A stretch of 64,000 bases of DNA from Sipunculus nudus (Eukaryota > Annelida > Sipuncula > Golfingiida > Sipunculidae), in NCBI GenBank assembly GCA_026874595.1, contig CM049316.1:8014339-8078338 (forward strand). The letters run 5' to 3'. Every line of letters begins with the position of its first letter. The first letter of the stretch is position 1. Below are positions 27,801 through 41,900 of the stretch, piece after piece. Position numbers and translations under genes: made by a program. Below the pieces are notes generated by a model, which was not told the DNA's origin, made no database searches, and saw only the letters and a list, made by a program, of their open reading frames with translations.

Positions 27801-30800
27801 TAACAAAAGTGTTTACAACAATGAAAGTAAAACTTTTAACTTTGTGGTGCTCTGAAAAATATCGATTTAAATGTAAGAAAAACCAAGGAGATGATAATTG
27901 ATTTAGATGGAAGAAAACTGAAATATTACCCTTAGTAATACATGGCTCGGAAGGTTGAAATTGTTGACTGTTTTAATTTTTTAGGAATTTTTATTTCTTC
28001 TGATTTGAAGTGGGCCGAAAAAATGTCAATTACTGTGTAAAGAAGGCACAACAATGTTTGTTCTTTCTAAGGAACCTAATTGATTCCTGTTTCAGTGAAC
28101 CGATTCTATTAAAGTTTTATCAAGCGGTAATTCAGGGTGTCCTTACATTGTCAGTCACTGTATGGAGAGGAAGTATCACTGTTGAGGAAAGGAACCGTCT
28201 TCTTTCGAGGTAGTTAAAACAGCTGAGAGGATCATTGGGGTTCCTTTACCCACAGTTGACTCCATATTTCAAACATAATTGTTGAAGAAAGCAAACAATA
28301 TTATAGAAGATTATAGTCATCCGGCGCACTATTTGTTTTAAAAAATGAAATCGGGGGTTCACTATAGCTATAGGTCACTAGCAGGCCATCCAAAAGAACT
28401 CAAACTAGCACATATAAGTCAGCCATTAGGCAATTAAATATATTACTTGTGGCACAAAACCTTTTTAGTCATACCTCTTTTTTTATACACAATTATTTTA
28501 ATTTCAAATATTTATTTTTTAATTTTTTTTCTTGTTAAATGTGTTTGTTTAAGCAAGCCAGTCAAGCCAAATACCATTGTATGTGATGATTTTATAACAT
28601 ATATTAAGCAATAAACTATATCTCTCTTATCTCTTAACTTTTAGATAACTTGAGTAAGATACCCTTATCAAGACAGTTTCCCTAAACAATCTTATTATGT
28701 GGTCACGGGTTGGTTTCTAACACCTTTACTGACATGTGAGTTGTTTTGTATGAGCTTGGCTCTGAACTAATTACAGCCAGCGGGGTCAATGCTTCCCATA
28801 CACTTAGGCTCAGCCGTCCATGACTGTTCAAACGTGATATCTGGACAGAGAAAAAGTAGGCCTAGATAATAGTGAAATCAGTGGTTTAGGAAATAATTTG
28901 GTCACTACAGTTTATAATATCATATTTGTAAAAAAAATATACTTCTACACAAATGATAGAGCGTGAAAAAAGGAACCTGTTAAACTTATAAATTAAAAAA
29001 GGGCGAAAATTCAGCCCCATGGATATAAAGGCAACCACAGTACCTTATATATTGATTGCCACTGTTCTTTCCGTGCATATTGATCATGGAGTGTTTCATC
29101 AGGCATTAACAAAGGACAAACTGTAACTGAGGGGGGCCTGAACAGTGGAGGGGTAAAACACTCAGCTCTCTCTGCTGGCGACCCTGGTTCGATCCCTGGC
29201 GTGGCCATGTGGGTGGGCTGTAGTTGTATGTCCAAGGCCTGTGGTTTTCTCTGGGTTCTCCAGTTTCTTCCACCTCTATAGTCTACCGCATGCCACAATC
29301 TGAGCCATGGAGAGTGCCGCAATTAGTTATAATAACTATTTGTACAATCCATGTAAAATAAATATGTTTAGATATAATCTTTAGACCTATGCCCTGAACA
29401 CAGCGCATGACCTCCCCGGGGACCTTCCGCTCACAAGCTGTGATAAATGGAAGGATTCTTAATGTTGGCAAGCTGCCAAACACCCAGGGAACTGACGCTT
29501 GGTAAGACAAAATCTGATTGGCTCAGTGTGTAAGCAAAGAAGACTGTGCCCATGTGGAGCTCGTAAAGGAAAATCTGATTGGCTCAGCGTGTAAACAGAT
29601 GGCTGCGCCCATGCGAAGCTCGTTGTGTGGCACTGCAAGAGAGGAAATTTGCAAACTGAGGGATAATTAACTGATCTCAGGCCATACCAGTAGGTTAGTA
29701 TAGAGACTGTCCTGTAAGGTTATGACTGCATTCTGTGTATTCCATAGGGGGGGGGGGGTGTTTAAATATATTGCAGGAGGGAACTCCAGAGACAACACTG
29801 CCTGGTGGCCAAACCTGATGAACAACCATGGTTTCATGCAGCTGTTACAGCTGAGCGAATACTTGAGCATAGCATAACCGCTGTATATGGAGTGTACTGT
29901 TAGACCTAGAAACTTCAAACTTTACATCCAGGATGTCTAAGTCAAATCTTCTGTGAAAGCTGAAATTATGTCATAGTGACCTATATTCTGCAAGATAAGT
30001 GAAAGAACATGATTTGAGCATCCTATAAGACAGATTTGCATGATTGGTTACAGTTGGTCTTAGATACTTCTAATTTGATTAAGATCCTGGGAGCTTTTTG
30101 TAAAAATTTCTTGGAAACCTGAAAAAAAAAATGTCACTGTGACCTATATTCTGCAAGCTATGTGAAAGAACATGATTTTAGCACTCCAGAAATCATTCTA
30201 CCCATTGTTCAAGGTTCATTATCAGATATAAACATTGCAATAGACCATCAGTAATTACCGGCTTTGGTGGTTCAGGGATAGAGCACATTCACAGGACTTA
30301 AAAGTTGGGAGGTTGTGAGTTCAAATCTCAGCTGAAGAGCGGTGAGATTTTCATGGTTGGCCCCAACCCAGGGGGAGTGCTCTGCAGGCTTAATGGGAAT
30401 GCTGTAACCATCAGCAATGTATTCCCCACAAAAAAGTGCTTCTTTTGGGTGTTTCTCCATGTTATGACCCAGCAGTGGGCATGATTACCCATCCAAGACC
30501 CGCATGTGCAGCACACACTGGGTCCAGGTGACACCAGGTTATGAAATAATATGACAGGAAGCAAGTGCTACCGCCCTGCAACATTGTCCCAAACTGAAAT
30601 GGACTCTGCACATGTAAATATGAAGCTAAGGAAATTGAGGTGGTTACCTCCACCGAAAAAACATTAAAAACAATTATAAAAATTTATAATTAATGCATGC
30701 ATCACATGTATGTCAAATTCAGCTGAACATCATAGCCCACTAGCCACTCTTTGTTTTGTATTTGAAAAGAGGCACAAACAAAGCTTACTTTGTGATTGAA

Positions 30801-33800
30801 AGTACACAGTGAATATTTTGTGGCTGAGATTTTATTGAGTTAGACCGCTGAGAAACAGAACAAGAATTACAGTCAGTACATCATATATGAAGAATTATTG
30901 GTCTGTGTGGAGTTATCTTTCATTGGTTCTTTTAATAACTCTCTTTCACTTATATAAAGAGTGACAACTACATATTGTTCATCTTATGTTATCCTTTTGA
31001 CTTATTGTGTGAAGCATAAAAAAAAATCATGGGGGATAGGTCTTTCATTCAATTTAGTTTTTGATACCTGGCCTTTATTTTATTGTAGATTTAAATATCT
31101 GACATGTTTTTAACATGAAAGCAGCATGATTTCTGCAAGAGGAGGCTCTTATCATATTGATTATGAAACCACTGATAAAAACTTTTCATTTATGTTTCCA
31201 AATGTCTTATTATTAAATGAAAAAAAAACATAGGACTTTATTGAAAATATGTAAGCAAATTAATGCACATAATACAAACATCACCGAATATCCCACAAGA
31301 GACAAAATTTTGCATTGCAAATAGCTATATCCTTTGCAGAATTTAGGCAATAAAACCAACAAATGATGAAAGAAAAATGTTTGTTATAATTGTGCACCAC
31401 CAGTTAAATGCCGTTATTATTTGTGTAATTGATACACCCTTATTTTTATACCAATGATATAATTTTGACAGGTACATTGAACTTTAAAACAGAAATTAGA
31501 GAAGTGTATAAATTATAATTATCACAGATTAATAAAAAAGACACCATTGGTGATATCATAAATTATAATTTCTACATATTTATAAATTACTGTTGTTAAC
31601 AAGTTTTTTCTTTGAATATATTCTGCATACTTCATCCTTATGTAAGGAGTCAGAATAGACAGAAACATCCTCTTGTTTCAGATGTTTGGGTGTACCAGTG
31701 ACAGACCACACATTCGAGGATTGTCGGCTGATGGAGCATGCAGCCAAGATGGGTTTCCCAGCAGCCTCTGGCATTGTGGAGTTTAATAAACTAAGCAAGA
31801 AGCTGGGGTTAGTCACCAAGACATCAGTAACCAATCAAATCTATCTGGATCACAATGAGTTAAATTCTCGATACGTGTAGTTTATCTTTGTGAATGATAA
31901 AAATGATAAGTAAAAATAACAGATTATTGACAGCTATATTTTATACTAGATATTTTTTACATTTAATTGTACTAGATGTGTTAGAAATAAAGATACACAG
32001 TGATATGTGAAGATGCCTTTCTTGAATGTGACTTAAATAATGCACTATAAAGCATTAAAACTAACCTTTTATTCTTTTACAGATGTTCAGTGATATGATT
32101 GCATTGATTAACTCATTTTTCAGTCTGAAGCTACAGAATATGAAGGATATATTGGACAAGTTCTGCTCAATGTCACAGAAGATGACTGGTAACATTACAC
32201 TTGAGGAGTTTGCAGCGTACCTAGATCTCCCTGTATCAGACCCACTCAAGGAGATATTTGACCTCTATGACAGGGTCAGGTTTACATTTAACTCACACCT
32301 AGAGTTCAAATAACTTGATTAATTTACAGGAATGCATGGTCTTTATCATGTTCATTCCTATTGATGTAGCTAGATCTTTTAAAATTCCAGAGTCTTTTTA
32401 AAATATTTTTACATCTGTGTTATGAATAAATTTTAAACAGAGAATATTGCATGTTAAATGTAGTACAGGCCAGACATCCTTTGTAATGGTTTGTAAGACC
32501 ACCAAATATTACAAGGTAGATTTTCTTATCAGTTTATATTATGCAAATGTGTTAAATCTACTCCTGATTGTAAGCTACTGATGCTGACATAATTAAGGCA
32601 ATTGTAAATGAATTTTCACCCATGTGTCACATAAAGCCTGAGCCTTTTAAAGAGTATAATGTATTATTTTATCTTCTGTATTTTAGGATGGCTCTGGCAC
32701 CATCAATTTTAGAGAGTACGTGATAGGACTCTCCCTTATATCTCAGCCAGCCAATGATGAGGAGACCATAAGGTTTGCCTTTAAGGTAGGTTTTTCTGAT
32801 TGTTTAGCATCTGCTCCAGGACATCAACAGGCAATGAACTTTCTCTGCGTTTGTCGCCTTTTGTATTGCCTTCTGCTATTATTATTGTGATAATATGTTA
32901 TTATGAGTATAATCTTTTAATCCGGCATATCCTTTTCAAACCATGCTGTTAGCTTCATTCTAACAACTTTCACCTGAGGATCTGGTCTCATCCCGTGAAA
33001 CAGTCTGTAGTGAATTAACAGTTGTTTTTAGCTCAGCTGACTATAAGTCATCTGAGTTATAGTCCTGGTCCGTTGTCCGTTGTCCGTCGTCTGTCCGTCC
33101 GTCTGTCCGTAAGGATGTCCGTCCGTAAGGATGTCCGTCCGTAAGACTGGCACGTTTCGACACCATTTGACCTACGAATCTGAAATTTGCCATACAGTTA
33201 GATGTCCCAAATATATCCTACCATGCCTAAAATTGGGTCAATAGGACTTCGTTCCTACGAGATATTAAGGAAAAACCTCAATTTTTATGCCCCCACCACA
33301 AAGTGGCCGGGGCATATAGTTTTACCCATGTCCATCATTCCGTCCTTCTGTCCTTCCGTCATTCCGAAATCAAACAGTTGTACGGACTTTTTTTTCGCAA
33401 TGCCTGCAGATATTGGCCTGATTTTTAGTGTATGGGCAGATATAGATCAGTTACAGATCGAGTTCCCGTTTCGTCCCGGTTGACCTACTTTTGACCGTTT
33501 TACGGCTCCTAAACTTAGAAAATTTCATGAAAAATAGAAATATTCATGACAGATACACATGTACGGACTTTTTTTCGCAGTGCCTGCAGATATTGGCCTG
33601 ATTTTTGGTGTGTGGACAGATATAGACCAGTTACAGATCGAGTTTGCGTTTCGTCCCGGTTGACCTACTTTTGACCGTTTTACGGCTCCTAAACTAAGAA
33701 ATTTTCATGAAAAATAGAAATATTCATGACAGATACACATGTACAGACTTTTTTTCGCAATGCCTGCAGATATTGGCCTGATTTTTGGTGTGTGGGCAGA

Positions 33801-36800
33801 TATAGGCCAGTTACAGATCGAGTTCACGTTTCATCCCGGTTGACCTACTTTTGACTGTTTTACGGCTCGTAAACTTAGAAAATTTCATGAAAAATAGAAA
33901 TATTCATGACAGATACACATGTACAGACTTTATTTCGCAATGCCTGCAGATATTGGCCTAATTTTTTGTGTGTCGATAGATATAGACCAGTAACAGATCG
34001 AGTTCGCGTTTTGTCCCGGTTGACCCACTTTTGACCGTTTTACGGCTCCTGAACATAGAAAATTTCATGAAAAATATGAAATTTCATGACAAATACCCAT
34101 GTACGGACTTTTTTTCGCAATGCCTGCAGATATTGGCCTGATTTTTGGTGTGTAGGTAGATATTGACCAGTTACAGATGGAGTTCGCATTTCATCCCGGT
34201 TGACCTACTTTTGACTGTTTTACAGCTCCGGAACATAGAAAATTTCATGTAAAATATATATTTTCATGACAAATACACTTGTACAGACTTTTCTTCACAA
34301 TACCTGCAGATATTGGCCTGATTTTTGGTGTGTAAGCAGATAATGACCAGTTACAGATCGAGTTCATGTTTTGTCCCAGTTGACCTATTTTTGACCGTTT
34401 GACAGTGCTCTAACATAGAAAATTTCATAAAAAGGTGCACATGTATGGACTTTTTTTCACAGTGCCTGCAGATACAGGCCTGATTTTTGGTGTGTAGGCA
34501 GATAATGACCAGTTACAGATCGAGTTTGCGTTTTGCCCTTGTTGACATACTTTTGACCATACGACACCTCCTGAACTTAAAAAAATTTCCAAATTTTACA
34601 AATGTTTCTAATTTGCCCAAGGCGGGGCATTCGTGTCGTTCCGACACATCTAGTTTATTAGAAATCTATTTTCACACTTCAGGACTGCCTAATATCAAAA
34701 CCATTTATCTGGTTTTCTTCATATTTACCATAAATATTCCTCTATATAGTTCCTATGTACATGCCAGAAATTAAGTAAGTATTATTTAATTTAAAAAAGT
34801 TCTGGGCCCAAACATAATGGACTTTGTAAAAAAATAAGGAAAGATATTTGGTCACTTAAGACCAAAAGTGTTAAAGGTAGGGACTTTTTTTTCAGTAATA
34901 CAACTTTAATTGATCAAAATTTAATTGTATACCAAAAGTTAGATCAAAATCTATAAAATTTTTTTAAATATTGGCAAAAATATAAAATTGATACCTTAAA
35001 TTTTGCCCAAGTTTGACCATGGCACGTTTTTTTTCCTGTAAGTACTGTGTATTTAATTTTCACAGCATGTTTTTGTTAGCATTTTGTCTGTTAACACCAA
35101 AATTTTGAAACCAGTTGATCAAAAACTGTATATTTTATTCAAGTTTTCAAGCACCATGTCACATCAAGTTTACATCAGGCTAGTGTTATGCAGTTTGCTA
35201 GAGCTCAGCTCCCCAGCTTCAGCTCTAAGTTCCTTAAATTTAGCATACAGTTAGATGTCTCCAAAATCCCTTACCATGCCAAGAATTTTATCACTAGGAC
35301 TTAATTCCTTCGAAATATTAATGAAAAACTTCATTTTTCCATTAAAAACCCATTGTTACACTGTAAGACTGCCTAATATCAAAACCACTGATCTGACTTT
35401 GATCTTATATAATATACATATTTTTCTATACATTTGCTATGCACATGCCAGAAATGATGTCAGTATTGCGTAATTGTTTTTAAGTTATGGGCCCAAACAT
35501 AATGCACTTATCAAAAAATCAAGAAATATATTTACTCCCTTAACAAGAGGATTGCTGAAGCTAGAGATTTTTGTCAGGGATGCAACATTATTTAATCAAG
35601 ATTCAATTGAATACCAAAAATTAGTTCTGAATTTTTCAGATTTTATATAAAATAAGTCCCTTAAATTTTGCCCAATTTTGACCATGGCACGTTTGTTTCC
35701 TGAGAGCACTGTTGATATAATTTTCATATCTTGCACACATAAGGATTTCATCTTTGTAGTTTAGAAAGCTGAAAGAAAATGGCCAAATATTGTAGCTTTT
35801 ATTTATGTTTATATGAGACCATGTCAGACCAAGGCTTAATCCAGCCACTCTACAGTCACCTGTATGTTGACCTTGTATCAGATTATGCATGCTTGAGCGA
35901 AGCATACACTGGCGCAGCCAGGCAGCTAATGCCCAGCCACAGTTGATCCAGGTGTCCAACCCAACTCATCTAGTAGTTGTTTTGAAAAACAACATAACAA
36001 TAAACAATAAATTAATAATTTTGTATTGTTTTTTTATAACAAATTAAAGAAAAATTAATAGAAAAGGAATTTGTTAGTTGATGAGTAACAGAAAATTAAC
36101 TTGCAGTTACTGATGATGTAAGAATCTTGTATGGATGGATAGAATGTCAATGTAAATGTTATTCCAAATAACACCATGCAGTCACCTATGGTATTTTTCA
36201 GTGAAATTTTAATGATAAAAAATAAATCATATTATTCATTACTAATCATTAGGGATCATATGAAGGAAATTAATGATAGACAAAGATGCAGTTGATAATA
36301 TTAATTTAGATTCCTACTGTGTCTAGTGTGTAGATTGATGTGAAAGTAGTCCAAAGTGAATATATTACATTTATTTTTTTTAATATAAATAAAAGCCATA
36401 AAACCAGGTACTTATGATCATTATTTAAATTTGTGAATTTTCTATATTCTGGATTCTCAACATCTTTGTTTGGCTAAAACTGAATAAATACTAGACGTGG
36501 TGCGAATGCTTTGCAAATGTATTTGAATACGAATATGAATATGTACTGCATTAAAAAATTTTATTGCATAAGAATGGGAATTCAGGTAAAAATGAAAGTA
36601 TTTGAATACCAGTGCAGATACTTTCAAAATGTATTCATGAATGCATTCATGAATAAATTCTATAATATTATTTCAATAATCATTTCAGTTATATTTTATT
36701 TTAAAAAATCATATGATTTTCTTATTATTTTTTTTTAAATAAAAATTATATTGGCACAATATTTGTTATTAAATTTTAATAAATAGTTAAACTCTTTTAT

Positions 36801-37064
36801 AATATGTGCTGCTTATAAGTTATATGGCCAAGTCAAAATCTGTGTGACAATAGCATTCCATTTGTTAATAAAATAAATGAAATTAATCCTCTTCCCTGTC
36901 TCCAAAGATACTATCAAAATCATACATAAGCTAAACACCAACAACTCATAATAAAGCTTTTATTTATTACCACACAAACCAGCATGTGCCTCTTTCCCAA
37001 ATCATATTTTTTATCATATATAACAGCTGAGCGCCGTGACCCATGGGTCCCTTGTTCTTCATTG

Positions 37065-37153
<89 letters not shown>

Positions 37154-38213
37154 TATATTCTCCATTTAAAAAAAAAAAATTCTCCTATCACAACTTCCAA
37201 GATGGTTATCTTTTTCTTCTCAAATATATTTAAAAAATTTGTGAGTAAGGGAGATAGTCAATTTCTGTGCTTCACAAAGTTTTGGTATAATTGCATTGAT
37301 CAGGCAAAAAATAAAACAGATAAATTGGAATTTACAATATTGAAAACTGATGAGTTACAGCACCTCACATCACTGCAAAATTGAAACCTTAAGCATAATA
37401 AAATATTTTTTACCCATACATCTGTGGTTATTTAATTCTATTTACTAAATCCAGCAGCTTTGTGAGATGTTTCTAATGTTTTCTTCAGCTGTTTGACAAG
37501 TCTAACAGTGGTTATATCTCAGAGGAGGAGCTGACAGACATGTTGAGTTCCTCATTTGGTGTTGAGGATGAAGATGCTCTCAGACTCTTTGAGCAGGTAG
37601 ACCAAGACCAAGATGGAAAAATCACATACGGTAAATTTGTTCAGCACACTGATTTCATTTGACACAAGTATTTCGTGTTCATAACACCTCATGTTCAACA
37701 CATGCATACCTTTAAATAAACTTAAATATCACTGATAAAAAAAGGTGTAAATCTGTCACCTCATACTAATACTATGACACAAGGTTACTTTTGGAAAACG
37801 GGTTATATTGAGATAAAATAAAGAAAAATAATTCTTGTTAGTGGCTCTGAAATAGGGGAGGGGGCCTAAAAAGGCCCCTTTTAAAAAAGTTTGACCCAAA
37901 TATTGATAAAGAAATGAATTATCACCCCCTTTAAGGCTTGCCAGTAGACTCTTTATCCTCTCCTTGAGAATCTTTGAATTTTTTCAGATGTGCATGTGCA
38001 GCCATCAGCTGAGAATCTACATGGATATGACTTTTATTTTCATGTAGTTGGCCTAGCAGATCTAAGTTGTCACTCTGATGGGTTCAGATAACTCAACAAA
38101 ACTAACATATTGTTTGTGTTGGCCTGCCATCTGTTGGCCAAACCTGACACTCCAGTAATGTTTAGAATTTCTGAGTTGACTTAGTTCTACATATCTCCTG
38201 GTTTCTTTGTGAA

Positions 38214-38264
<51 letters not shown>

Positions 38265-38647
38265 GTTATACATATATCTTATAGTTCCATCATATGTGTC
38301 AATGTATATATTTTGTATATTTGCCATTGGTATATATTATTTTCAAATACATGTATTGTGTACAAATGTTTGATAAAATTGCAGAACTCATTCTCTTTGT
38401 AAATATACCTAAGTGCCAGTCATATCAATTAACATATTTATATACTATATAAATATACTTGTCCAGGTATCAACACACCTAAGAAAAATCAAAATAATTC
38501 AATATTCAGTTGGTCTTCTGTAGTGTTTCCTCTTGTTTTTTTTTTTTGTTACAAGTGCATCCATAATTAATTAATTTGAATTGGTTTTTGCATGTTTGCC
38601 CTGAAAATAAATGTTCATGTGTCTTTAGAGGCAATGCTGATACATTT

Positions 38648-38702
<55 letters not shown>

Positions 38703-38838
38703 CATATACATATACATATAAATAGACCCTTAAAACTATTCCTTCCAATAAAATTGCCAGTAAACAATATATATACCTCTTCATTATTTTATGCATAGTT
38801 TGGTGAATAGTTTCCAATATATTGCTTTGTGGTAGGTT

Positions 38839-38874
<36 letters not shown>

Positions 38875-38924
38875 TGAAGGTGTCAGAGAGAGCGAGCGTA
38901 TGTGTGTGTCTGTGTGAGTCTGAG

Positions 38925-38984
<60 letters not shown>

Positions 38985-41900
38985 AATAAATAGCACGTTA
39001 AACTGTTTGCATTCAACTGTGAGTCTTTCTGACAGACAGATAGACAGACAAAGAATATTACATGCAAGTCAGAACCAAATCATAAAAATGCCCCACTCTG
39101 ATCCCCCGCACAAGCTGTGGAAGCACTGGACACTGGCTTAGCTATACTGGACACAGGCTTAGCTATGCAAGCACAGATTTCTTGCTGTCCAGGACCTGAG
39201 TTCAGGCAGTAGAGTGCTGGACCCCAGTGACACAGCAGGGTGATCACTTGATTAGATAATAATGAGGTGTGGCTAATTACCAGATGTCTTCAGGGAGTAA
39301 ACAGGGTAGATTCTGCCAGGCAAACCAGGGATGTGAGTGCTTGGCCTTTAAACTTTGGTGCAGAATAGTCTATTCCACCAAGGCACCAACCCAAGGTTGT
39401 ATAACTATGTGATACAAAGAGAGTTGTTTTAAAGTACTTTATATAAAATTATATAACTTTTTTTGCGACATCTTTACTCAGTTGATAATTCTTTCGATGG
39501 ATAATGTGCCTGAATCACATCTGCATGAATGCACATTTTGTTTATTAAGGATTTTTAGCTCAGCTGACTACAAGTCATCTGAGCTATAGTCGTGGCCCTT
39601 TGTCCGTCGTCCGGCCGGCCGGCCGGCCCTTAACAGGGCACGTTTTTAAACCGTTGGACCTACGAATCCAAAATTCTGCATACCATTAGATGTCCCCAAA
39701 ATCTCCTACCATACCGAAAATTGGGTCATTAGAACTTCGTTCCTTCGAGATATTAAGGAAAAACCTCTGTTTTCCATAAAAAAGCAATTGTTACACTTCA
39801 AGTCTGCCTAATATCAAAACCACTGGTCTGTTTTTGATCAAATTTAGTATTCATATTCTTCCATACATTTTCTGTGCACATACCAAAAATTAAGTCAGTA
39901 TTGGGTATTATTTTGAAGTTATAGGCCCAAATAAAATGCAATTTTATGCGATCACTCTTTGTCTGTCGTCCGTCTGTCCGTCTGTCTGTCCGTTAACCAG
40001 GCACAAATCGTAACCGCTGTACCTAGAACCTTGTAACTTGGGATTCTGAGAGGTCCATGAAAAATCTCCTTGGAAACCAGAAATTAGGTCTCTGTTACCC
40101 ATATCCTACGAGCTATGGGGCCCCAAAGTACCCCCCAGAAAAGTAAAAAAATTTCATACAAAAACTTCAATATCTCAATAACTACAACACTGATGGTCAT
40201 GATTTTTGGCATACCTATTGATCATGAGATGTTCCATAAGTTCCTGCAGACTGGTGGCGCCACCTGTATTTTTCGATTTTTTACAAATTTTTTTCTCTAT
40301 TTTTGAGACCTTTAAAAATGTGAACATCTGTTAACAAGGCACAAATCGTAAAGCCTAGACCTAGAATCTTAATTATTGATACACTGAAAGGTCCATGAAA
40401 AATCTCCTTGGAAACCAGAAATTAGATCTCTGTTACCCATATCCTTCGAGCTATAGGGCCCCAAAGTACCCCCCAGAAAAGTAAAAAATTTCATACAAAA
40501 ACTTCAATATCTCATTAACTACTTGACTGATGATCATGATTTTTGGCATACATATTGATCATGAGATGTTCCATCACTTCCTGCAGACTGGTGGCGCCAC
40601 CTGAATTTTTCGATTTTTTACGAATTTAAAAATGTGAACAGCAGTTAACAGGGCACAAATCATAAAGACTGGACCTAGAATCTTCATTCTTGACACACTG
40701 AGAGGTCCATAAAAAGTCTGCATGGAAACCTGAAATAAGGTCTCTGTTACCCATATCCTTTGAGCTATGGGGGGCTCCCAATAACCCCCAGAATAATGGA
40801 AAATTTGATACAAAAACTGCAACATCTCAATAACTACAACACTGATGGTCATGATTTTTGGCATACATATTGATCAAGAGGTGTTTCATCAGTACCTGCA
40901 GACTGGTGGTGCCACCTGTATTTTTTCAAATTTTCACAATTTTTTTTTCTCTATTTTCGAGACCTTTCAGGATGTAGTTATCTGTCAACAGGGTACAAAT
41001 CGTAAGGACTGGACCTAGAATTTTCATTGTTGACACACAGGGAGACCCATGATAAGTCTCCATGGACACCTGAAATTAGGTCTCTGTTACCCATATCCTT
41101 TGAGCTATGGCACTCCAAAGTACAGCTCAGAATAATGGAAAATATTATACAAAAGCTGAAGTATCTGAACAACTAATGCAGAGATCACCATAATTGTTTT
41201 CATGGATATTGATCATGGAGTGTTTCATCAGTTTCTGCAGATTGGTGGCACCACCTGTATTTGTTCGGGTTTTTTTACGAATTTTTTCTCTATTTTTGAG
41301 ACCTTTAAAGTTATGAACATCTGTTAACAGGGCACAAATCATTAAAACTGGACCTAGAATCTTCATTCTTGACACACAGGGAGACCCATGAAAAGTCTCC
41401 ATGGAAACCTGAAATTAGGTCTCTGTTACCCATATTCTTTAAGCTGTATGGCTCCAAATTACCCCCCAGAATAATGGAAAATTTGATACAAAAACTGCAG
41501 TATCTCAAGAACTGCAACACTGATGGTCATGATTTTCGGTATACATATTGATCATGACCTGTTCCATCAGTTTCTGCAGACTGGGTGCGCCACCTCTATT
41601 TTTTTCAAATTTTTACGATTTTTTCTCTCTTTTTTTGATACCTTTAAAGATGTGGTTATCTGTCAACAGGGTACAAATCGCAACAACTGGACCTAGAATC
41701 TTCATTCTTGTCATGCAAGAAGGCCCATGAAAAGTGCCTGTGGAAACTTAAAATTAGGTCTCTGTTACCCATATCCTTCAAGCTATAGGACTCCGAAGTA
41801 TCCCTCAGAATAATGGACAATTTGATACAAAAGCTGAAGTATCTGAACAACTAATGGGGAGATCACCATGATTCTTTGCATGGATATTGATGTTTGTAAG

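Larger units (their letters stand above)
33026..37056 (+). mobile_element. Family A element split by a nested family C element
   Basis: The head TTTTTAGCTCAGCTGACT starts at about 33026. The tail CAGCTGAGCGCCGTGACC, then CATGGGTCCCTTGTT, ends at about 37056. Subtracting the insert at 33285-34655 leaves about 2.66 kb, the same as the 1378-4034 copy, and the two align throughout. The GTCC run at 33070-33150 contains three copies of GTAAG.(A/C)TG. Confidence 0.75.

Noticed and set aside
26886-28430. Functional reverse transcriptase gene
   Set aside because: Conserved blocks are present but spread over different frames with multiple stops and frameshifts. It is a dead LINE copy.
30256-30335. Possible tRNA gene
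   Set aside because: A and B boxes are present but the acceptor and other stems do not pair, and a non-tRNA body follows. It was kept as a tRNA-derived SINE.
32083-32123. Alternative start of exon g at 32083
   Set aside because: The acceptor is good, but joining exon f there shifts the frame and reaches TGA within a few codons. The 32124 acceptor preserves frame and family alignment.
37069-37159. Open frames of I-Y repeats across (TA)n runs (also at 38506, 38902, 62118 and 62886)
   Set aside because: Translations of dinucleotide repeats, not genes.
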